DNA from: Sporomusaceae bacterium
Lineage (GTDB): Bacteria; Bacillota_C; Negativicutes; Sporomusales_B; UBA7701
DNA length: 14,452 bases
NCBI GenBank assembly: GCA_022839045.1
Contig: JALHDI010000114.1
Coordinates: 1 to 14,452 of the forward strand
Direction of reading: 5' to 3'
Part shown: in pieces, positions 5,170-12,108 of the stretch
Position numbering within the stretch: position 1 is the first letter of the stretch
How the letters are laid out: each line of letters opens with the position of its first letter
The notes under the pieces: model-generated
What the model saw: the letters and a program-made list of their open reading frames with translations, nothing else
What the model was told of the DNA's origin: nothing
Database searches by the model: none
Position numbers and translations under genes: made by a program

Positions 5170-7130
5170 ACGTGGCGCCCGTCCTACTCGACGTTGAATC
5201 CCGCTCGCGCGCGGATCTCGCCACGGTCGGCGGACGCCGATACTGGGAGCATCCGTCGAGCGAGATTCTCGTCGTCGTGTGGTATGACACCGCCACGGGC
5301 AACGTGGGAACGTGGGCGCCCGGCATGCCGTGGCCGTTCGTCGGGCGCGTGCTCGCGGCGCACAACGCGCACGGCTTCGACCGTTTCGCGCTCGAGCGGT
5401 ACGGCATCACGGCACCGGCGTGGATCGACACCGCACAGCTTGCGCGTCGCGCCGGGCTCCCGGGGGCGCTGGACGCGCTTGGCGTGCGTTGGGCGGGCGT
5501 CGCAAAGGATCGCGAGGCGTCGCGCTTTACGAAGGCGCTTAGCTCGGTACGGCGCCCATCCCGCAAGCACGGCGCGGCGGAGATCCCCGCACACACGTGG
5601 GCCGCAATGTCTCCCGACGAGCGCCGCGAACACGGCATTCAGCCCGCGATTGACGCCGCCGTAATGGCGCGCGTCACGGCATATTGCGCGTCGGACGTCG
5701 CGATCATGGCCGCGACGTGGCCGCGCCTCGCGCAATGGCTCGACGTGGACGCCGACGTCGGCGCGCTCGATACGCGAGTCAACGATCGCGGCGTTGCGTT
5801 CGACCGCGAGCTTGCGCGACGCTTGCTCGCCGAAGACGCTCGCAACGCGGACGCGGCGATCGACGCCGCGGCGCGAGCGCTGGGATGGACCGCCGACGCG
5901 GTGCGCGCCGCGGCAATGTCGCGGGCGAAGTTCTGCACTGCCACGGGCGCCGCGGACGCGCAAGCCGCGACGATCGCCACGCTCGAGCATCCGTTGGCGG
6001 ACGCTCGCAAGGCGCTCGCGAGCGTTCACGCCGACGGACGCATGCGCGACACGCTCGTCTACTACGGCGCTCACACGGGGCGTTGGAGCGGTCGCGGCAT
6101 GCAATTGCATAATCTCCCGCGCCCGGCGGCGTACTTCGAGAACCTTCCCGCGGATACCGTCTATCCGCACACGATCAACGCAAAGGGAGAACGCGTCGTC
6201 GACGTCGACGCGCTCGCGGAGGAAGTCATCGCCGGGCGCCCGTGCGACGCGGACGCGATCGCGCTGCTCGTGCGTGCGACACTTTTCGCGCCGCCCGGGC
6301 GGGCGCTCGTCGCGATGGACTTCGCGAGCGTGGAAGCCCGCGGAACGGCATGGATGGCGGGCGACAGCGCCGCGCTAGACGTGTTTCGCAGCGGACGCGA
6401 TCCGTACAAGACCGCGGCCGCGGCGATCTTCGCGTGCGACTACGACGCGGTCACGAAGGCCCAACGCCAGATAGGCAAGATCGCAGAACTTGCATGCGGC
6501 TTCGGCGGGGGCCCGGCGGCGTTCGAGAAGTTCGCGCACGCGTTCCGCGTCGACGTGAGCGCGCTTGATCTGGACGCGATCGTCGGCGCGTGGCGCACGC
6601 TCCACGCGCCGATCCGCGCTCTGTGGTACACGTGCGAGCGCGCGTTCCGGAGCGCGTGCAACGGGCGCCCAGCGTGCGCTGGACCGTTGGAATTCGTGCC
6701 CAGTGACACGGGCGACGCCGTCGCGTGCTTCCTTCCGAGCGGACGGCCCATTGTGTACAACGACGCGCACGCGGGCGAAGACTCGCTTTCGTACGTCGGG
6801 AGCCGCGGGCGCGAACACACGTACGGCGGGAAGCTCGTGGAAAACGCCGTGCAAGCAACGTGTCGCGAACACACGTACGGCGGGAAGCTCGTGGAAAACG
6901 CCGTGCAAGCAACGTGTCGCGATCTGCTCGCGCGGGCGATGCTAACGGTCGATGCCGCGGCGCTTCCGATCGTGCTCCACGTGCACGATGAGATCGTCGT
7001 GGAAGTGCGCGAAGATTCCGCGGACGACGCTGCGCGCATACTGCGCGACGCGATGCTCGACGTACCCGCATGGGCCGCGGGATTCCCGATCGACGCGTCC
7101 GGCTGGACGGGGCGGAGGTACCGGAAGTGA
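5166..7130 (+). CDS. Family A DNA polymerase with 3'-5' proofreading domain (phage type)
   Basis: This is the replicative polymerase of the module, 654 residues. The N-terminal DEDDy-like exonuclease shows D9-x-E11, N67 with D72 (AHNAHGFDR), and Y173-x3-D177. The polymerase part shows motif A DFASVEAR at 385-392 (D385 catalytic), motif B R434-x3-K438 with CGFGGG, and motif C HDE at 607-609. It belongs to the shorter bacteriophage type, without the 5' nuclease of Pol I. Residues 549-566 are repeated exactly at 567-584 by a 54-bp tandem duplication; single-copy length would be 636. The duplicated piece contains the conserved helix with Asn and Gln that leads into motif C. The ATG overlaps the previous stop (ATGA). 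Confidence 0.93.
   Translation: MNVAPVLLDVESRSRADLATVGGRRYWEHPSSEILVVVWYDTATGNVGTWAPGMPWPFVGRVLAAHNAHGFDRFALERYGITAPAWIDTAQLARRAGLPGALDALGVRWAGVAKDREASRFTKALSSVRRPSRKHGAAEIPAHTWAAMSPDERREHGIQPAIDAAVMARVTAYCASDVAIMAATWPRLAQWLDVDADVGALDTRVNDRGVAFDRELARRLLAEDARNADAAIDAAARALGWTADAVRAAAMSRAKFCTATGAADAQAATIATLEHPLADARKALASVHADGRMRDTLVYYGAHTGRWSGRGMQLHNLPRPAAYFENLPADTVYPHTINAKGERVVDVDALAEEVIAGRPCDADAIALLVRATLFAPPGRALVAMDFASVEARGTAWMAGDSAALDVFRSGRDPYKTAAAAIFACDYDAVTKAQRQIGKIAELACGFGGGPAAFEKFAHAFRVDVSALDLDAIVGAWRTLHAPIRALWYTCERAFRSACNGRPACAGPLEFVPSDTGDAVACFLPSGRPIVYNDAHAGEDSLSYVGSRGREHTYGGKLVENAVQATCREHTYGGKLVENAVQATCRDLLARAMLTVDAAALPIVLHVHDEIVVEVREDSADDAARILRDAMLDVPAWAAGFPIDASGWTGRRYRK
6810..6922 (+). 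repeat. Exact 54-bp in-frame tandem duplication inside the polymerase gene
   Basis: Bases 6810-6863 recur exactly at 6864-6917, with five more matching bases to 6922. The unit is 18 codons, so the frame is kept and residues 549-566 are repeated as 567-584. Each unit encodes REHTYGGKLVENAVQATC. Relatives of this family have this segment once, directly followed by RDLLARAM. Perfect identity means a very recent duplication or an assembly artefact. Confidence 0.95.
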
Positions 7131-7137
7131 ACCGACG

Positions 7138-7147
7138 AAAGGAAGGG
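7138..7147 (+). promoter_or_regulatory. Ribosome binding site for the pentapeptide-repeat gene
   Basis: AAAGGAAGGG lies four bases before the ATG at 7152 in the short gap after the polymerase stop. The AAAGGA part, with a spacer of 8, is the better-placed core. This gene is one of the few here that starts with its own spacer and not by overlap. Confidence 0.65.
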
Positions 7148-7151
7148 AACG

Positions 7152-7538
7152 ATGGCGTGTGAATACGATCGCATGGAGAGCACCGAACTAGAGCGCGCGG
7201 ACATCCGCGGGCTTAATCTCCGCGGAGCAGACTTGCGCGGCGCGGACTTGCGCGACACTGACTTGCGCGACGCGATGTTCGACGGCGCGCGAGGCGGGAT
7301 CGCGGACGTCGTCGCCCAGCGCGACGCCGTGATCCGCGACCTCCGCGAGCAACTCGCGGATCTCGTTGACGAACGCATTGACGCGCTCGAAACGAAGCTC
7401 GCGGAAGCCATCGAAGATCGCGACAAGGCGCGCAACGAACGCGCCGCGGCGGAGCGGAGCGCGAGCGAGGCGCGCGACGAAAGCGATCGTCTGTTCGCGG
7501 AGCTTGCGAAGGTGGCGGCGAAAGCGGTGCCGTTGTGA
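7152..7538 (+). CDS. Pentapeptide-repeat and coiled-coil protein, 128 aa
   Basis: The N-terminal part (about residues 15-45) has consecutive pentapeptides of the A(D/N)LRX type (ADIRG, LNLRG, ADLRG, ADLRD, TDLRD, AMFDG), enough for about one and a half turns of a quadrilateral beta helix. Residues about 55-120 form a long charged helix with regular Leu/Ala/Ile spacing, very likely a coiled coil that makes it an oligomer. Larger pentapeptide-repeat proteins such as MfpA and Qnr mimic DNA and bind gyrase, but this repeat is much shorter, so that role is not claimed. Function unknown; it may act as a scaffold or a DNA-mimic cap. Its stop overlaps the next GTG start (GTGA). Confidence 0.8.
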   Translation: MACEYDRMESTELERADIRGLNLRGADLRGADLRDTDLRDAMFDGARGGIADVVAQRDAVIRDLREQLADLVDERIDALETKLAEAIEDRDKARNERAAAERSASEARDESDRLFAELAKVAAKAVPL

Positions 7539-9136
7539 CCGCCGCGCTTCGCCCATTCTGGCGGTACTACGGCGGGAAGTGGCGCGCAGCGCCGCGCTAT
7601 CCAGCGCCGCGGTACGATACGATCGTGGAGCCTTTCGCCGGTGCGGCGGGATACTCGCTGCGCTATCCAGATCGGCAGGTCGTGCTCGTGGAGCGCGATC
7701 CGATGGTCGCGGAAACGTGGCGATGGTTGATCGGCGCTTCGCGTGCCGACGTGCTTGCGGTGCCGCTCGTGGACGATGCGCGAGATCTTCCGGGCGGTAC
7801 GCCCGCGGGGGCGTTCAACCTTGTGCGTCTGCTATCTAGCGACGCGTGCCACAGCGTGGGTTACGCGCTATCCGCCGGTTTGATACGTAAACGCGAGCGA
7901 GGCGGCAAAATGAGCGGATGGTCCGAAGCCATGCGCGAACGCGTCGCCGCGCAAGTCGAGCGCATCAAACACTGGCGCGTGATCGAAGGCGACTACACGC
8001 AAGCGCCCGACGTCGAGGCGACATGGTTCATTGACCCGCCCTACGACAATCGCGCGGGGCGTGCGTACAAATTCCACGACATCGACTATCCGGCGCTAGG
8101 CGAATGGTGTCGCACACGTCGCGGCCAAGTGATCGCGTGCGAGAACGACGGTGCGACGTGGCTACCGTTTCGCCCCCTGTACAGCGTCACAACGCGCATC
8201 AACGGAGCGAAGGGCGAAGGCGGGCGCACGAGCACGGAAGCGATTTGGACGAACGATGACACTCCCAGCGAGACGAAAGGAGACGACATGCCAGCACGAA
8301 TTGCGTTCGACGGAGAACCCACGGATCGCGCGTGCCGCGAGGCATGCGCCGCCGTGCGCCGCGCGCATGGCGCGTTCGTGGCGCTCGTGGTCGCGGGCTC
8401 GCGGTGCGCCGCAAGCGTCGCGAAGTATGCCGCCGTGAGCGCGTACGCCCCCGACGAGCAGCGCGACGCGGACGCCGTCGTGACGTTTGCGGCGGACGGC
8501 GCGTGGACATTGTCAGAGCAAGTAAGCGAGCACACTACGACCCATCTTTTTCACGCGGAGGAACACAGCATGCAAACGCACCAATTCCTATGGCTCGACC
8601 TCGAAACGACCGGGCTTGATCCGACGAGCGGCGTGCCGCTCGAATTCGCCGCGGTGCTTTGCGAAGACGCGCGCGGCGATGACTTCCGCGTCGTGCAAAG
8701 CTTCACGAGCGCCATCCATCATGAAGTCGACGCGCTCGACGCGCTACGAATCGATCGCACCGTGCTCGACATGCACGCGGCAAACGGGCTGTGGAAAGAC
8801 GTCCAGTTGGCATCTGTGAGCGTGGCGGACGTCGACGCATTCCTCGCGGCGCTCGCCGCGGATCTCACGGGCGGGCGGGAGCGCGCGGTGCGCCTCGCGG
8901 GATCAAGCGTGCACTTCGATCTGGCGTGGTGCCGCGTGCACTTCCCCACGTTCGCGCGCTATCTGTCACACCGCGTGCTCGACGTCACGACGCTCCGCGC
9001 CGCGGTCGACGTGTGGGCGCCGGCGCCCGTCGCGTGGCCGAAACGCGACGCGCACAGGGCGCTCGCGGATATCATGGCGTCAATAGCGGAAGCGCGCGTT
9101 GCGCGGGCGGCGATGTTCGCGGGAGGCGCGGCATGA
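7535..9136 (+). CDS. Fused frame: Dam-like DNA adenine methyltransferase, unknown middle segment, oligoribonuclease-like exonuclease
   Basis: One uninterrupted frame of 533 codons starts at a GTG overlapping the previous stop. Residues 1 to about 245 are a D12-class adenine methyltransferase: YYGGKW near the start, AdoMet motif EPFAGAAG at 32-39, catalytic DPPY at 167-170, and an ending EAIWTND typical of a complete protein. Residues 252-345 are an unknown segment. Residues 346-533 are a DEDDh exonuclease similar to Orn: D355-x-E357, D462, H507 and D512. The second and third parts each begin at an in-frame ATG (8288, 8570) with its own ribosome binding site, so separate products are possible. 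Methyltransferase and exonuclease are not normally one polypeptide. Each domain assignment is strong; the fusion is the open point. Confidence 0.85.
   Translation: MTAALRPFWRYYGGKWRAAPRYPAPRYDTIVEPFAGAAGYSLRYPDRQVVLVERDPMVAETWRWLIGASRADVLAVPLVDDARDLPGGTPAGAFNLVRLLSSDACHSVGYALSAGLIRKRERGGKMSGWSEAMRERVAAQVERIKHWRVIEGDYTQAPDVEATWFIDPPYDNRAGRAYKFHDIDYPALGEWCRTRRGQVIACENDGATWLPFRPLYSVTTRINGAKGEGGRTSTEAIWTNDDTPSETKGDDMPARIAFDGEPTDRACREACAAVRRAHGAFVALVVAGSRCAASVAKYAAVSAYAPDEQRDADAVVTFAADGAWTLSEQVSEHTTTHLFHAEEHSMQTHQFLWLDLETTGLDPTSGVPLEFAAVLCEDARGDDFRVVQSFTSAIHHEVDALDALRIDRTVLDMHAANGLWKDVQLASVSVADVDAFLAALAADLTGGRERAVRLAGSSVHFDLAWCRVHFPTFARYLSHRVLDVTTLRAAVDVWAPAPVAWPKRDAHRALADIMASIAEARVARAAMFAGGAA
8276..8282 (+). 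promoter_or_regulatory. Internal ribosome binding site before in-frame ATG 8288
   Basis: AAAGGAG lies five bases before the ATG at 8288, inside the long frame and shortly after the expected end of the methyltransferase domain. It suggests that the middle segment, or middle plus exonuclease, can be translated on its own. Confidence 0.6.
8557..8561 (+). promoter_or_regulatory. Internal ribosome binding site before exonuclease ATG 8570
   Basis: GGAGG followed by AA lies eight bases before the ATG at 8570, which is exactly where oligoribonuclease-like homology begins (MQTHQFLWLDLETTGLD). This is among the best Shine-Dalgarno sites in the window and argues for a separately translated exonuclease. 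Confidence 0.7.
8570..9136 (+). CDS. Oligoribonuclease-like DEDDh 3'-5' exonuclease (possible independent product of the fused frame)
   Basis: Read from the internal ATG at 8570 the product has 188 residues, the usual size of a stand-alone oligoribonuclease (Orn about 180). Key residues are D10 and E12 (LDLETTGLD), D117 (SSVHFDLAWCR), the segment YLSHRVLDVTTLRA that matches the Orn dimer and active-site region, and H162 with D167 (KRDAHRALADI). Orn degrades very short RNA to mononucleotides; a phage relative could recycle nucleotides or process short DNA or RNA ends. A GGAGG site eight bases upstream supports independent initiation, although no stop codon separates it from the upstream domain. 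The stop overlaps the next ATG (ATGA at 9133). Confidence 0.7.
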   Translation: MQTHQFLWLDLETTGLDPTSGVPLEFAAVLCEDARGDDFRVVQSFTSAIHHEVDALDALRIDRTVLDMHAANGLWKDVQLASVSVADVDAFLAALAADLTGGRERAVRLAGSSVHFDLAWCRVHFPTFARYLSHRVLDVTTLRAAVDVWAPAPVAWPKRDAHRALADIMASIAEARVARAAMFAGGAA

Positions 9137-9342
9137 ACGTCAAACGGGCCACGAAGACCATCCGCCGTTGCACCGTCGTGCTGAACGCGGAGGACGTGAT
9201 CGCGCTTCTGCGTCACTACGACATCGGCGACGCGCCGCTAGAAGACGCGTCGGACGTCCGTGTCGCGTGCGGAAACTGCGACGTCGATATTGACGACGAA
9301 ACGCCCATTCGCATCACGTGGACGGAGGAGACAACGTCATGA
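9133..9342 (+). CDS. Small hypothetical protein, 69 aa
   Basis: The ATG overlaps the exonuclease stop, and the TGA overlaps the ATG of the RuvC-like gene, so coupling at both ends supports it. The product has a basic N-terminus (MNVKRATKTIRR), a strand and helix (CTVVLNAEDVIALLRHYDIG), an acidic second half (VACGNCDVDIDDETPIRI) and a WTEETTS tail. The pair C47-x2-C50 could bind metal only with partners from elsewhere; there is a third Cys at 13. I do not recognise the family. The gene also contains, near its end, the GGAGGAG that serves the next start. Confidence 0.7.
   Translation: MNVKRATKTIRRCTVVLNAEDVIALLRHYDIGDAPLEDASDVRVACGNCDVDIDDETPIRITWTEETTS
9324..9330 (+). promoter_or_regulatory. 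Ribosome binding site for the RuvC-like gene
   Basis: GGAGGAG lies eight bases before ATG 9339. It decides the start at 9339 rather than the in-frame ATG at 9318, since the site lies between the two. Confidence 0.75.
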
Positions 9343-9917
9343 TCGTCTCGCGTCTACTCGCTATCGATCCAGGCTTCGCGAAACGCGGCAAAGGATGCGC
9401 GTGCGCCTTTTTCCGCGACGGGCGCATCGCGGGCGTGTGGTTCGCGCGGCCGGAGCAAATCGCCACGCGCACGCCCGTCGCGTGGCCTGTCGATTCGTCG
9501 CTTGACCTCGTGCTTTGGGAGTGCCCGCAAGTGGATTCTCGATCGCGTGCAAGCGTGCCGGCGATCGTCATGCTCGCCGCGGTAGGCGGCGAGCTCGCTG
9601 GACTGTACGCGGGCATGACGGGTGCCGCGGTCGAGCGCGTCGCGCCTAGCGCGTGGAAGGGCAGCGTCCCGAAGCCGATCGCCCATGGGCGCTTGTGGCG
9701 CGTGCTTGACGATCGCGAGCGCGCCGTGCTGGGCGGAGACGCCACGGCGCGCGCGATCGACGCTGCGAAGCGCAAGGGCGCGCTTTCGCGTTGGGGGAAG
9801 CCCGGCGCGGCGTACTACGCTGCGTCGTTCGACGCACACAATCTGCTCGACGCCGTCGAGCTTGGCTGTTGGAGACTCGGTCGCCGCACGGCGACGGACG
9901 CGGAGAACGAACCATGA
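9339..9917 (+). CDS. RuvC-like Holliday junction resolvase / RNase H-fold nuclease
   Basis: The 192-residue protein has the RNase H-fold layout of RuvC: the first strand LLAIDPG with D10, a second acidic residue E61 in LVLWECPQ, and a C-terminal helix with D165, H167, N168, D171 and E174 (DAHNLLDAVELG). RuvC resolves four-way DNA junctions; phage versions resolve branched replication intermediates or clear DNA before packaging. RuvC itself is about 170 residues, so the length fits. The middle SAWKGSVPKPI resembles the DNA-contacting loop found in RuvC-like and phage relatives. The ATG overlaps the previous stop, and the stop overlaps the next ATG. Catalytic assignment is from motif positions only. 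Confidence 0.82.
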   Translation: MIVSRLLAIDPGFAKRGKGCACAFFRDGRIAGVWFARPEQIATRTPVAWPVDSSLDLVLWECPQVDSRSRASVPAIVMLAAVGGELAGLYAGMTGAAVERVAPSAWKGSVPKPIAHGRLWRVLDDRERAVLGGDATARAIDAAKRKGALSRWGKPGAAYYAASFDAHNLLDAVELGCWRLGRRTATDAENEP

Positions 9918-10075
9918 TCACGCTTTCGTTGACCTATCACCGCGCCATGATGCGCGCGTTCGTCGCCGCGGCCGTGGCGATCGACGCCGCAATCGCCGTC
10001 GCGCGCCGCGCGCGCCGCGCGTGCGTGATTCTCGCCGCGCGACACTCAAGCGCGTATTGGAGGCTTTCGAAATGA
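9914..10075 (+). CDS. Small Ala/Arg-rich protein, 53 aa
   Basis: A 53-residue gene bracketed by two ATGA overlaps (9914-9917 and 10072-10075). The product has a hydrophobic Ala/Val/Ile stretch at about residues 15-29 followed by a basic cluster (ARRARRACV), giving an amphipathic or weakly membrane-associated helix. The stretch is short and interrupted by Asp, so a true transmembrane segment is doubtful. No family is recognised. The short length and simple composition leave open that it serves mainly to keep ribosomes flowing to the next gene; its end contains the GGAGG for that gene. Confidence 0.5.
   Translation: MITLSLTYHRAMMRAFVAAAVAIDAAIAVARRARRACVILAARHSSAYWRLSK
10059..10063 (+). promoter_or_regulatory. 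Ribosome binding site for the metallophosphoesterase
   Basis: GGAGG lies eight bases before the ATG at 10072. The same frame is open far upstream (to 9622), but the site, the ATGA overlap and the Arg/Ser-rich nature of the upstream reading all fix the start at 10072. Confidence 0.75.
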
Positions 10076-11289
10076 ATGCAACGCGTATCCCTTGGCGCGA
10101 ATTCTGGCCGCAAGTCCGCGACGTGCTCCGCGCGGCGCCTCGCGGCTCGACCGTCGCAAGCGTGCTTCCTGCCGTGCGTGCGATCGTTGGCAACGGCGCG
10201 ACCGTCGATTCGCTGGGCGACGCGTGCAAGTACCACGAGCGCGTCGGCGTGAGCGCTATGTTCGGCGCGCCGGACACAACGCCGCGCGAAACGACGCTGG
10301 ACGATCGCCGCGTCGCGGAACGTGATCGCCGCCAAGCCAACGACACGCGGCACGACCTCCGCCGGGCGCTCGAACATCTCGACAAGCTCGACGCCGTCGT
10401 GCGTGAGTACGAGCGATTCACGGAGACACCGATCGCGCCCATCGTGCCCGCACGCTTGCATCGCGGGAAGCGCCCGGCGATCGCAGTCGCGCTGCTTTCC
10501 GACGTTCACGCCGAAGAACGCGTCGATCGCACGCCGGCGATCGACAACGAATACACGCTGGCGATCGCGGAGCGTCGCGTCGCGCGATTCTTCGCCGCGG
10601 TACCGTGGCTCGTGCGCAAGGAAGCGCGCGTGTTCGCCATTGACACGGTGATCGTGTGGCTTGGCGGCGACATCATTACGGGCGACATCCACGACGAGCT
10701 TCTCGAGCGCGCCGCGGTGCCGCCCGGAGAAGCCACGATGATCGCGCGTGACTGGCTCGTCAACGGGCTCCGCGCGATGCTCGACGCGCTTCCCGGCGTG
10801 CGCCTCGTCGTACCGTGCAGTGTAGGCAACCACGGTCGCGCGACGAAGTCCATGCGCGCCGCGACGGGCTACGGGCATTCGTGGGAATGGCTCCTCTATC
10901 AGATGATCGGGCACGCGTTCCGCGACGAGCCGCGCGTCGAAGTGCACGCCTCGCGCGATGAAATGCAGTATGTCACCGCGCTCGACGCTACGCTCGCGTT
11001 TCACCACGGACATCGGATGCGATACAACGGCGGCATTGGCGGTATCACGATCCCCGCGATCAAAGCCGCGCATCGATGGGACGCGTGGCGCGAGGTCGAC
11101 TACTATCACTTTGGTCATTTTCACACGCGCTTGGACTTGGGACAGATCGCGTTCAACGGGAGCGTGATCGGCCCGTCGCCGTACGGCTTCGCGATCGGCG
11201 CGAGGCCGGAGCCGCCGCAGCAATCGTTCTACGTGCTCGACGCCAAGCGCGGGAAGACGGCGGCGTCGCCGGTATGGGTGGCAGAATGA
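10072..11289 (+). CDS. Calcineurin-like metallophosphoesterase (predicted phage nuclease or phosphatase)
   Basis: This 405-residue protein contains the full set of two-metal phosphoesterase motifs: D144-x-H146 (LLSDVHAEE), G198-G-D200 (WLGGDIITGD), G252-N-H254 (SVGNHGR), H312-G-H314 and G348-H-x-H351 (HFGHFHT). Mre11/SbcD nucleases and many phage enzymes share this arrangement. The first about 65 residues (WREFWPQVRDVLRAAPRGST...) look like a small helix-turn-helix domain, followed by a charged helical linker with Arg/Asp/Glu (about 70-118). A DNA-processing role near the resolvase and primase-helicase is the likeliest, but substrate and polarity cannot be read from sequence. Start fixed by ATGA overlap and GGAGG. 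Confidence 0.88.
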   Translation: MNATRIPWREFWPQVRDVLRAAPRGSTVASVLPAVRAIVGNGATVDSLGDACKYHERVGVSAMFGAPDTTPRETTLDDRRVAERDRRQANDTRHDLRRALEHLDKLDAVVREYERFTETPIAPIVPARLHRGKRPAIAVALLSDVHAEERVDRTPAIDNEYTLAIAERRVARFFAAVPWLVRKEARVFAIDTVIVWLGGDIITGDIHDELLERAAVPPGEATMIARDWLVNGLRAMLDALPGVRLVVPCSVGNHGRATKSMRAATGYGHSWEWLLYQMIGHAFRDEPRVEVHASRDEMQYVTALDATLAFHHGHRMRYNGGIGGITIPAIKAAHRWDAWREVDYYHFGHFHTRLDLGQIAFNGSVIGPSPYGFAIGARPEPPQQSFYVLDAKRGKTAASPVWVAE

Positions 11290-11663
11290 CGCTCCCCACG
11301 ACGCATCCCACGAACGCCGCGCCCGTGTGCCCGCAATGCGATGGGACGGGCATTCGCGCGCGAACGACGTCCGGCGCCGTGCTTCGGTGCTCGTGCGGCG
11401 CGCGCTTGTCCACGCGCGACATGATCACCGCGGAGTGCGACGCGATCCGCGACATGCTCCACGCGAAGAACGAAGCTTACGGCGATAGCGCGATCGAGCC
11501 GCTGCGCGTGTTCTCGCGGGCGAGCGCGGAGGAGCAGATCCTCGTGCGCATAGACGACAAGCTATCACGACTCGCGCGCGGTAGCGCCGCCGGCGAAGAC
11601 GTCGTCGCGGACTTGATCGGCTATCTCGTTCTGCTGCGCATCGCCCGGGAGCGCGCGAGATGA
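11286..11663 (+). CDS. Zinc-ribbon plus DUF1599-like helical protein, 125 aa
   Basis: The N-terminus has C15-x2-C18-D-G-T-G and C35-x-C37-G, a four-cysteine zinc-binding layout similar to the CxxCxGxG repeats of DnaJ. The rest is helical, with AECDAIRDMLHAKNEAYGD, then EEQILVRIDDKLSRLARG, then EDVVADLIGYLVLLRIARER. This pattern of KNxxYGDS, RIDDKLxR and DLIGYLVLL is found in phage proteins of the DUF1599 type, which have been linked to nucleotide modification and resemble all-alpha nucleotide-binding folds. A role in nucleotide metabolism is plausible but not shown. Coupled by ATGA on both sides (11286-11289, 11660-11663). Confidence 0.75.
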   Translation: MTLPTTHPTNAAPVCPQCDGTGIRARTTSGAVLRCSCGARLSTRDMITAECDAIRDMLHAKNEAYGDSAIEPLRVFSRASAEEQILVRIDDKLSRLARGSAAGEDVVADLIGYLVLLRIARERAR

Positions 11664-11866
11664 TCGCCGTCCGCGCTCCCGACGGCACGCTCGACGTCTA
11701 TCTCCGCGCGGACGAAGCCGGCGCCGTGCAACATGCGATCACGAAAGCACGTCCGGGCGGGAGCGCGGCGACGCCCGACGGACGCGTGCGCGTGCACGTA
11801 AGCGCGGACGTCGCGCCGGCACGCGAGTATCACGAAGCAATCGACGAAAAGGAGCACGCACGATGA
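11660..11866 (+). CDS. Small hypothetical protein, 68 aa
   Basis: The ATG overlaps the previous stop and the TGA overlaps the next ATG (ATGA at 11863). The 68-residue product opens with a beta-like segment (MIAVRAPDGTLDVYLRADEA), followed by a helix (AGAVQHAITKA), a Gly/Pro-rich turn, a basic strand (GRVRVHVSADV), and an acidic-basic tail (AIDEKEHAR). No cysteines or membrane segment. The tail codons include AAAAGGAG, which serves as the ribosome binding site of the next gene. Family not recognised. Confidence 0.68.
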   Translation: MIAVRAPDGTLDVYLRADEAGAVQHAITKARPGGSAATPDGRVRVHVSADVAPAREYHEAIDEKEHAR

Positions 11867-12108
11867 CACGCACCACAGTAACGGACACGATCACGCTTGG
11901 CTTGTACACGGCGCGGCACGCGTATCACGAGGCGGACGCGGACGTCGACGTCGTAGCGTACACGGGTCCTGGCATCCGAGCGACGAACGTGCGCACGTGG
12001 AACGCGATGGATCGCGCTACGATACTCCAAGCGTTGAACGAGGCGCACGACGCCGGTGCGGAGAACGCTCGCGAAGCCGTGCGCGTAGCGCTTGGGGTGA
12101 CGAGATGA
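11863..12108 (+). CDS. Small hypothetical protein, 81 aa
   Basis: The ATG overlaps the preceding stop and is preceded by AAAAGGAG. The 81-residue product has a Thr-rich N-terminus (MTRTTVTDTITLGLYTARHA), an acidic stretch (EADADVDVVAYTGPG), and a C-terminal helix (RATILQALNEAHDAGAENAR). The composition is acidic, without cysteines or hydrophobic membrane segments. No family is recognised. It lies among four consecutive small genes between the phosphoesterase and primase-helicase, a usual place for phage accessory or anti-host genes, but nothing in the sequence shows this role. Confidence 0.68.
   Translation: MTRTTVTDTITLGLYTARHAYHEADADVDVVAYTGPGIRATNVRTWNAMDRATILQALNEAHDAGAENAREAVRVALGVTR

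Noticed and set aside
9937..11223. Long minus-strand open frame of 428 codons opposite the metallophosphoesterase
   Set aside because: It is a shadow of a gene with all catalytic motifs on the plus strand; the minus reading is Arg/His-rich with no motif, which is common in high-GC DNA.
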